NCBI GenBank assembly: GCA_018969805.1
Contig: JAGWXQ010000034.1
Coordinates: 1 to 10,030 of the forward strand
Source: Paenibacillaceae bacterium
Lineage (GTDB): Bacteria; Bacillota; Bacilli; Paenibacillales; YIM-B00363
Direction of reading: 5' to 3'
Length of the DNA: 10,030 bases
A program made the position numbers and the translations under genes. The first letter of the stretch is position 1. Each line of letters starts with the position of its first letter. Under the pieces are notes generated by a model, which had not been told where the DNA came from, made no database searches, and saw only the letters and a program-made list of their open reading frames with translations. Shown piece by piece: positions 6,193 through 10,030 of this stretch.

Positions 6193-7048
6193 ACCTGTTT
6201 GATGAAACCGGCTTCTCACACACACCATACATCGTACAGACGACTTGAATCGGCACACCCCAACTCCATTTTCGAATATACTCCAACATCTGATTGTTTT
6301 GTCGATGCGGTGGATACACCGTACGCGCGACGGTCGGGCAAAATGCCGCACACTCCACCTCTGTACGGCCAAATACCGTAATGCCAATGACCGATTGCGC
6401 TCCATCGACGATCGGTCCCCCACTCATGCCTTGCGAGATGTCTCTCGCAATCCCAATTCCGAGCGCGTTGTAAAACCACTCATCTGCTTTGAGTATTTTT
6501 CCCATACGGCTGCACTGGTGCGATATGCGTTCTTTGTTTTCCACTGCATACCCAAACGCACAAAACGATCCATGGCGCACAGGCGTGTGACCAATGCGCA
6601 CCACGGGCAATCGTCTTTGCATCTCCACGTACAACAACGAAACGTCCGCAACACAAAGCGGATGCTTCTGATCAATGACACGGACAGACACCGCGGTCAC
6701 CTGATCACGCACACGACACCCATACGCAAGCAAACGCGCTTGTATTTCCGGTTTGTTCGTTATCGTTACGCGCACACGCATCGGCTCCCCTTTTTCTGTA
6801 ACCACTCCGTGCCGACTCGCCACGATCACGTATCCGTACATCCCGTTTGCACGCGCAATGCGCCGCAAGACAAATCCGGTAGAATGCTTTACTTCTCGAG
6901 AAAAAAGAGGAATCCATGCCTGTCCCTCCGCAACGATGCGCACGACGCTGTGCGCACCGTTGGACACCTGATCCTCAGCCCTTTGGGCACCCGCAATCGA
7001 CGGGCAAAACAGCAAAACACACAAAAGCACCATTCGCGTACACCACAT
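6191..7048 (-). CDS. Secreted trypsin-like serine protease, cysteine-rich, function unknown
   Basis: A 285-residue protein predicted to be exported. An N-terminal signal peptide (M1 to about A21, hydrophobic core VLLCVLLFCPSIAGA with an A-G-A cleavage site) precedes a chymotrypsin/trypsin-fold domain. A complete triad is visible: H80 in VIVASRHGVV, D135 in CVADVSLLYVE and S209 in QGMSGGPIVDG, with spacing normal for the fold, so it should be active. The mature part has eight cysteines (C111, 132, 163, 179, 233, 237, 271, 277), unusual for a Bacillales extracellular protein and suggesting disulfides. The ATG at 7048 is preferred because GAGGAG lies 7 bases upstream. The frame is open to 7135. 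GMSGGP recalls SpoIVB (GMSGSP), but the rest does not resemble the S55 domain and no PDZ domain is seen. It sits between spoIID and spoIIQ with its own upstream region, so a sporulation role is possible but unproven. Confidence 0.75.
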   Translation of the reverse strand: MWCTRMVLLCVLLFCPSIAGAQRAEDQVSNGAHSVVRIVAEGQAWIPLFSREVKHSTGFVLRRIARANGMYGYVIVASRHGVVTEKGEPMRVRVTITNKPEIQARLLAYGCRVRDQVTAVSVRVIDQKHPLCVADVSLLYVEMQRRLPVVRIGHTPVRHGSFCAFGYAVENKERISHQCSRMGKILKADEWFYNALGIGIARDISQGMSGGPIVDGAQSVIGITVFGRTEVECAAFCPTVARTVYPPHRQNNQMLEYIRKWSWGVPIQVVCTMYGVCEKPVSSNR

Positions 7049-7127
7049 GGTAGCGCTCCTCATCTCCCCTGTGCACGGGTGTTCTCGTACTATTGAAAAA
7101 ATATATGCAGATGGATGTATCCGCAGA

Positions 7128-7194
7128 GGATGCAAAAGGCGTTTTTGTGAAACAGACCGATGTATGGAAATACAGAATCAGATCATTTGCATCC
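7128..7194 (-). repeat. Inverted repeat in the protease leader
   Basis: GGATGCAAA at 7128-7136 is exactly complementary to TTTGCATCC at 7186-7194, separated by 49 bases that include a small internal GTAT/ATAC pairing. It lies inside the predicted leader of the protease mRNA, where it could close a structured element. No known riboswitch class was recognised. Confidence 0.4.
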
Positions 7195-7400
7195 CCTGAT
7201 GAACTCATTCCTGAATCATACCATACGCTTCAGCAAAAAGCAAACATAATCAATTTTTTTTGCAACATCGCAATCAATACACAAAAAACAACAATGCTCT
7301 CTATTGTAGCTCAAAAAAAGATTGTTTGTTTTTTTAAATGAGATGCAAAAAACACATGTTTCCAATACACAACGTTATTCTTAAATCCGTTTCACAAAAA
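7142..7400. repeat. 12-bp inverted repeats bounding an AT-rich segment
   Basis: TTTTTGTGAAAC at 7142-7153 and GTTTCACAAAAA at 7389-7400 are perfect complements 235 bases apart. Similarity continues outward imperfectly: read outward, both ends go on to a C-T-rich block ending in TTTTGC. The segment lacks coding capacity. The arrangement resembles a small inverted-repeat insertion or two related terminator-like ends. No target-site duplication was identified. Confidence 0.3.
7215..7243 (-). promoter_or_regulatory. Candidate sigma-A promoter with extended -10 for the protease gene
   Basis: On the minus strand TTGCTT (7243-7238), a 17-base spacer and TATGAT (7220-7215). The -10 matches five of six consensus bases and is preceded by TGG, an extended -10 TGn element. 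The -35 is weak (three of six). It would give an untranslated leader of about 160 bases before the ATG at 7048. I found no good sigma-E, sigma-F or sigma-G match in this stretch. Confidence 0.4.
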
Positions 7401-7427
7401 AAAAGCTTTTTGCGATCAAGCAAAAGG
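7396..7427 (-). terminator. Intrinsic terminator downstream of spoIID
   Basis: On the minus strand TTTTGC (7425-7420) pairs with GCAAAA (7413-7408) around the loop TTGATC, and a run of nine T residues follows at 7404-7396. The stem is only about six pairs, mostly A-T, plus one outer pair beyond a mismatch. The U-run is strong. It lies about 40 bases after the spoIID stop. Confidence 0.55.
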
Positions 7428-7466
7428 AAGCCCCCCTAGATATATGTTTTCAATAGGCGATGCGGT

Positions 7467-8375
7467 TTATTGCCCCCTTTGCTCCGCAATCGTGTGCAAC
7501 GTCTGCAGCGTCGTCCCTGGATAGTAGTGCCGCAAAATGTCCTCTACCTTCTTTCCCGCACGCGCCATCCCTTGCGCGCCCCACTGGCTCATGCCCACTC
7601 CGTGCCCATGTCCGCGTGTACGCACGTACACCGTATCGCGGTCCACACGCCAAGAAATATCCGTAGATGCCAGTCCGAGTGCCTGTCGCAGCCGTACGCC
7701 CGAAAACAACACGCCATCAATATCGACGGAATGAATGCGTCCTCCCACAGTGCGCCGCACGTGCGCCCATTGGAGTGACACAGTGCGTGTACACGGCAAT
7801 TGCAGCTGTGCACATACCCATTTTTTGGACAACGCAATCGTCCGCTCCACGCGCGCATTTCCCTGCTCGTCCCATGGGGAAGGCACGCTGCGCAAATACG
7901 GCACATCGCGCTGCCACACGGCAGATGCTTGCTCCGTCCGCCCATTCGATGACGCAAAAAATAAGGCTTCGATCGGCATCCCTTCATACGTAAGGATGAC
8001 GCCCTGCGTTGCATCGACCGCCCGATCGATGGCCCGTGCGTATACATCGTACTGTGCGCCCCATTTTTTTTTGCGTTGCTGCTCATCGGCATACGCTTGC
8101 TCCCACGCCGTCACATCAGCCACGGTCGTCGGCACGCCCCCACCCCGACGCAAAGACACGTGCACCGCATACGTGCGGGCGGCGATCGCTTGTGCCTCCA
8201 ATGCCGCTTCAGAAAACAACGCGGGCATTTCCGCCGCTACAACTCCGCGGACGTACTCCTCCAACGTCTGTACCGGGGGGTCTGGTCGCAATGTCATCGA
8301 ATGTCCGTACATGATGACGAGTGGGATCCCCATCGTCACACCACACAACAAGAGCACTACAAAAAAAAACCGCAT
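7467..8375 (-). CDS. spoIID: Stage II sporulation protein D, peptidoglycan lytic transglycosylase
   Basis: A 302-residue protein. SpoIID is anchored in the mother-cell membrane, cleaves glycan strands (releasing the ends made by SpoIIP) and drives septal wall thinning and engulfment together with SpoIIM and SpoIIP. A hydrophobic N-terminal segment (about residues 3-23) serves as the membrane anchor. The family signature EYVRGVVAAEMP (residues 40-51) holds the probable catalytic glutamate E49 and runs into EAQAIAARTYA. Further conserved blocks are SSNGRTE, VPYLRSVPSPWDE and the C-terminal GHGHGVGMSQWGAQGMA with HYYPGT. The ATG at 8375 has AAGGAG 8 bases upstream and begins MRFFFVV, the three phenylalanines being encoded by the T-run of the overlapping hairpin. 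A sigma-E promoter is predicted just upstream and an intrinsic terminator lies about 40 bases past the stop, so spoIID looks monocistronic. Position after murA agrees with B. subtilis. Confidence 0.96.
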   Translation of the reverse strand: MRFFFVVLLLCGVTMGIPLVIMYGHSMTLRPDPPVQTLEEYVRGVVAAEMPALFSEAALEAQAIAARTYAVHVSLRRGGGVPTTVADVTAWEQAYADEQQRKKKWGAQYDVYARAIDRAVDATQGVILTYEGMPIEALFFASSNGRTEQASAVWQRDVPYLRSVPSPWDEQGNARVERTIALSKKWVCAQLQLPCTRTVSLQWAHVRRTVGGRIHSVDIDGVLFSGVRLRQALGLASTDISWRVDRDTVYVRTRGHGHGVGMSQWGAQGMARAGKKVEDILRHYYPGTTLQTLHTIAEQRGQ

Positions 8376-8405
8376 ACGCCTCTCTCCTTACAGAGATCGT
8401 ATGCG
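8361..8405 (-). terminator. Hairpin plus U9 overlapping the spoIID start codon (terminator/attenuator-like)
   Basis: On the minus strand CGCATACG (8405-8398) pairs perfectly with CGTATGCG (8378-8371). Inside it TCTCT (8396-8392) pairs with AGAGA (8385-8381) around the loop GUAAGG, and nine T residues follow at 8369-8361. This has the form of an intrinsic terminator for transcripts running in from murA. The 3' arm contains the spoIID ATG (8375-8373), and the spoIID Shine-Dalgarno AAGGAG (8389-8384) lies in the loop and inner stem. Termination itself is an inference. The pairing and T-run are directly visible. Confidence 0.6.
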
Positions 8406-8422
8406 TATAGGCAAAAAAATAT
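8396..8422 (-). promoter_or_regulatory. Predicted sigma-E promoter of spoIID
   Basis: Read on the minus strand, ATATT (8422-8418) is followed by a 14-base spacer and CATACGAT (8403-8396). The sigma-E consensus is roughly KMATATT, 13-15 bases, CATACAHT, so the match is close (one -10 mismatch). spoIID is a known sigma-E gene in B. subtilis, which supports the call. The start of transcription would fall near 8390, immediately at the Shine-Dalgarno sequence. The -10 element is also the 5' arm of the hairpin at 8371-8405. Confidence 0.65.
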
Positions 8423-8443
8423 GTTCCGATTTTGGGTGCTCCG

Positions 8444-9736
8444 TCACGCAAGCGACGGCACATGCATGCGCATCGGCACCTTCGTTCGCGTAATGTGCGC
8501 TCCGAGTGTGCGCAACCGTGCTGCACACTCCATATATCCGCGATCAAGATGGTGCACACCGGTCATCGTCGTCTCCCCTTTGGCTGCCAATGCGGCCACC
8601 AACAATGCCGCAGCAGCCCGCAAATCGGTCGCAGCGACATCCGCCCCGACGAGGGCGCACGGCCCGTGCAGCGTCGCCGTATCCCCGCGCACGTCGATCT
8701 GCCCCCCCATACGGCACAAATGCGCCACATGCTGGTACCGATTTTCAAACACCCGTTCGCGCATCGTACTCGTACCGTGTGCGCGCAGCATCAGCGCCAT
8801 CATCGGTGCCTGCAAATCCGTCGGAAATCCCGGATGCGGTGCCGTATCGATGTCCATGGCACACAACGGATCCGGTGCACGGACAAAAATACCCCCTTCG
8901 TCCGAAGTCATCTGGACACCCATCTGCTCCAAAGCAACGATCAGCGCACGCATATGCGCACTGCGCGCGCGCTCTACGTACACGCGTCCTCCCGTCATCG
9001 CTGCTGCGATCATGTACGTCCCTGCCTCGATGCGATCAGGAATGACGGTATGCGTCACCGCACGCAGCTGTGCAACACCGGTAATGCATATGTGTGGCGT
9101 CCCCGCTCCGTCGATGTGCGCACCCATCGCACACAAAAAATGTGCCAAGTCGATTATTTCCGGTTCACAAGCGGCGTTTGATATGACTGTCGTACCTTTC
9201 GCAAGGCACGCAGCCATCATCGCATTTTGTGTCGCACCGACACTCGCGACATCGAGCGCAATGACCGCACCGGTCAGTCCTTGTGGTGGTGCGGCTGCAC
9301 GGACCATTCCTTGACCAATATCGATGTCTGCACCAAGCGCGCGCAACGCTTTCATGTGCTGGTCGATCGGGCGCGTCCCGATTGCGCATCCACCCGGAAG
9401 GGGCATGATCGCCTCACCATGACGCGCAAGCAAAGGTCCGAGCAACGTAAACGACGCGCGCAGCTGCGCAACCCAATCACGCGGTGGAGCAAACAAACGG
9501 GCGTATTGCGCGTGCACGCGCACGCGCGTACCGTCACATTGCACGTCCGCACCGAGCGCGCGCAGCAAATGAATCATCGCCTGGACATCGCCGAGCGTGG
9601 GCACGTCGAGCAACGTCGTCGTCCCCGTATGGGCAAGCAGCGATGCAGCCAACAACGGCAACGCCGCATTTTTTGCCCCACTTGCACGTACTGTCCCCCT
9701 CAAACGTGTGCCTCCGCGTATGATGATGCGATCCAT
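8444..9736 (-). CDS. murA: UDP-N-acetylglucosamine 1-carboxyvinyltransferase (MurA)
   Basis: A 430-residue protein of standard MurA length. MurA transfers enolpyruvate from PEP to UDP-GlcNAc in the cytoplasm, the first committed step of peptidoglycan synthesis and the target of fosfomycin. The substrate-binding K22-N23 pair is visible in the motif SGAKNAALP. The catalytic cysteine, C117 in PGGCAIGTRP, is retained, so the enzyme should be fosfomycin-sensitive in principle. D307 in HPGFPTDLQAPM matches the general acid/base aspartate of the family, and R373 lies in the conserved ATDLRAAAAL segment. The open frame extends 26 codons further upstream, but the ATG at 9736 has GGAGG 7 bases before it and gives the conserved N-terminus MDRIIIRGG. 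It follows the DUF1146 gene by 34 bases and precedes spoIID, matching the murAA-spoIID neighbourhood of B. subtilis. The nearest terminator-like structure downstream is the one overlapping the spoIID start. Confidence 0.98.
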   Translation of the reverse strand: MDRIIIRGGTRLRGTVRASGAKNAALPLLAASLLAHTGTTTLLDVPTLGDVQAMIHLLRALGADVQCDGTRVRVHAQYARLFAPPRDWVAQLRASFTLLGPLLARHGEAIMPLPGGCAIGTRPIDQHMKALRALGADIDIGQGMVRAAAPPQGLTGAVIALDVASVGATQNAMMAACLAKGTTVISNAACEPEIIDLAHFLCAMGAHIDGAGTPHICITGVAQLRAVTHTVIPDRIEAGTYMIAAAMTGGRVYVERARSAHMRALIVALEQMGVQMTSDEGGIFVRAPDPLCAMDIDTAPHPGFPTDLQAPMMALMLRAHGTSTMRERVFENRYQHVAHLCRMGGQIDVRGDTATLHGPCALVGADVAATDLRAAAALLVAALAAKGETTMTGVHHLDRGYMECAARLRTLGAHITRTKVPMRMHVPSLA

Positions 9737-9770
9737 CCACATTCCTCCGCTCCGCACAAATAGGTACACC

Positions 9771-9992
9771 TCAGGAAAAACGATCCGGCATTGCCACATA
9801 CCCCATGTGCACAAAAGACATCACAAACGATGTGACATGCACGCCCAACACAATTGCCAACACAAGATGCAGTACGCGCGCTTGCACACTTCCAGGTGCA
9901 TGAAACCAACTGTGCAGCTTGCACGCCCCGAGTGCCCACCAACACACGAGCACACTACACCAAGCGACGACCATATATGCGATGTGCGACAT
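9771..9992 (-). CDS. ywzB: DUF1146 family small membrane protein (YwzB-like)
   Basis: A 73-residue protein with two hydrophobic segments, roughly residues 4-26 and 37-63, joined by a short linker containing W/H-F and the motif QARVLHLVLAIVLG. The motif QARxLxLxLxIxLG followed by VTSFxxxF is the pattern I know from the DUF1146/YwzB family, whose molecular role is not established. The ATG at 9992 is chosen because AAGGAG sits 8 bases upstream. The stop lies 34 bases before the murA start, so the two are probably cotranscribed. In Bacillus subtilis ywzB lies between atpC and murAA, which fits this position. A ywmB-like gene, found next to murAA in B. subtilis, is absent here. The family call rests on remembered motif similarity. 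Confidence 0.8.
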   Translation of the reverse strand: MSHIAYMVVAWCSVLVCWWALGACKLHSWFHAPGSVQARVLHLVLAIVLGVHVTSFVMSFVHMGYVAMPDRFS

Positions 9993-10007
9993 GATGCATA
10001 CTCCTTT

Positions 10008-10030
10008 TTATGCATCCGTGCGATCATCTG
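10008..10030 (-). CDS. Possible C-terminal end of the upstream gene (unidentified)
   Basis: On the minus strand one frame reads six codons (DDRTDA) to a TAA at 10010-10008, 15 bases before the DUF1146 start. In B. subtilis the gene upstream of ywzB is atpC, so this may be the end of the ATP synthase epsilon gene, but six codons are too few to show that. Confidence 0.2.

Larger units (their letters stand above)
7049..7466 (-). other. AT-rich intergenic stretch between spoIID and the protease gene
   Basis: About 418 bases without a convincing gene, visibly richer in A and T than the flanking coding DNA. It holds the spoIID terminator (7396-7427), a candidate sigma-A promoter (7215-7243) and, downstream of that, a leader of about 165 bases for the protease gene. 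Two inverted repeats are visible: TTTTTGTGAAAC (7142-7153) against its exact complement at 7389-7400, and GGATGCAAA (7128-7136) against TTTGCATCC (7186-7194). A weak A/T hairpin also occurs at 7291-7307. A plus-strand frame from a TTG at 7093 exists but has no ribosome binding site and poor protein character. Confidence 0.6.

Noticed and set aside
5314..6381. A 355-codon plus-strand frame across spoIIQ and its flanks
   Set aside because: It crosses a strong terminator and two promoters of the other strand, and its translation is Arg/His-rich without recognisable motifs.
6191..7048. Reading the protease as SpoIVB
   Set aside because: It shares a GMSG-type serine motif, but there is no PDZ domain and the S55-type histidine block is absent. 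The triad layout fits a trypsin/chymotrypsin fold better.
7291..7307. ACAAT/ATTGT hairpin followed on the minus strand by T residues
   Set aside because: Only five A/T-dominated pairs. Too weak to call a terminator, and a better one lies at 7396-7427.
7093..7341. An 82-codon plus-strand frame in the AT-rich spacer
   Set aside because: It starts at TTG with no Shine-Dalgarno, has no recognisable protein features, and overlaps inverted repeats and the predicted leader of the opposite-strand protease gene.
8076..9314. A 412-codon open frame on the plus strand opposite murA and the spoIID start
   Set aside because: It is antisense to two well-identified genes, has low-complexity Arg/His/Pro/Ala-rich translation, and shows no ribosome binding site. 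Codon bias of the real genes keeps this frame open.
1..10030. Mobile elements, CRISPR arrays, tRNA or rRNA genes, toxin-antitoxin or phage-defence genes
   Set aside because: No transposase or integrase motif, no regularly spaced direct repeats, no tRNA-like cloverleaf or rRNA sequence was seen. Nearly all DNA is accounted for by core wall, sporulation and flagellar genes.

Overview
The window comes from a spore-forming, flagellated member of the Bacillales that I cannot name to genus. All supported genes are on the minus strand and are read from high to low coordinates. The order DUF1146 (ywzB-like), murA, spoIID, spoIIQ, spoIIID, mbl, flhO, flhP is the conserved Bacillus-type block that joins cell-wall synthesis, forespore engulfment, mother-cell regulation, cell shape and the flagellar rod. 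The DNA is fairly GC-rich, and the palindrome CGATCG occurs far more often than base composition would suggest.

Layout in transcription order. (1) 9992-8444: a small membrane protein (DUF1146) and MurA. (2) 8424-7396: spoIID with a predicted sigma-E promoter. Its start region is folded into a terminator-like hairpin with nine U residues, and a second terminator follows the gene. (3) 7466-7049: an AT-rich spacer of about 420 bases with inverted repeats and one plausible sigma-A promoter. (4) 7048-6191: a secreted, cysteine-rich trypsin-like serine protease that is not part of the standard block. (5) 6127-5408: spoIIQ with a near-consensus sigma-F promoter and a strong terminator. (6) 5406-5088: spoIIID with a near-consensus sigma-E promoter whose -35 element lies against that terminator. 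(7) 5033-2237: mbl-flhO-flhP behind a sigma-A promoter, followed by an unlisted 33-codon membrane ORF (2224-2123). (8) 2030-1: murI (glutamate racemase), an M14 peptidase of the YqgT/endopeptidase I type, a small DUF1232 membrane protein and the start of a SAM methyltransferase. These four are tightly packed, with TGATG and GTGA stop/start overlaps.

How the genes fit together. MurA and MurI feed peptidoglycan precursor synthesis, and Mbl directs lateral wall insertion. SpoIID (mother cell, peptidoglycan hydrolysis) and SpoIIQ (forespore, M23 domain) act from opposite sides of the septum during engulfment, and SpoIIID then adjusts the sigma-E regulon. The predicted promoters match this compartment logic: sigma-F for spoIIQ, sigma-E for spoIID and spoIIID, sigma-A for mbl.

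Most of the window is a conserved core region. The points that deserve attention are the overlap of promoter, terminator and start codon at spoIID, the unrecognised secreted protease with its AT-rich upstream region, the SpoIIQ active-site pattern, and the coupling of a D-glutamate-making enzyme to a gamma-D-glutamyl peptidase. I found no clear sign of an undescribed multi-gene system.
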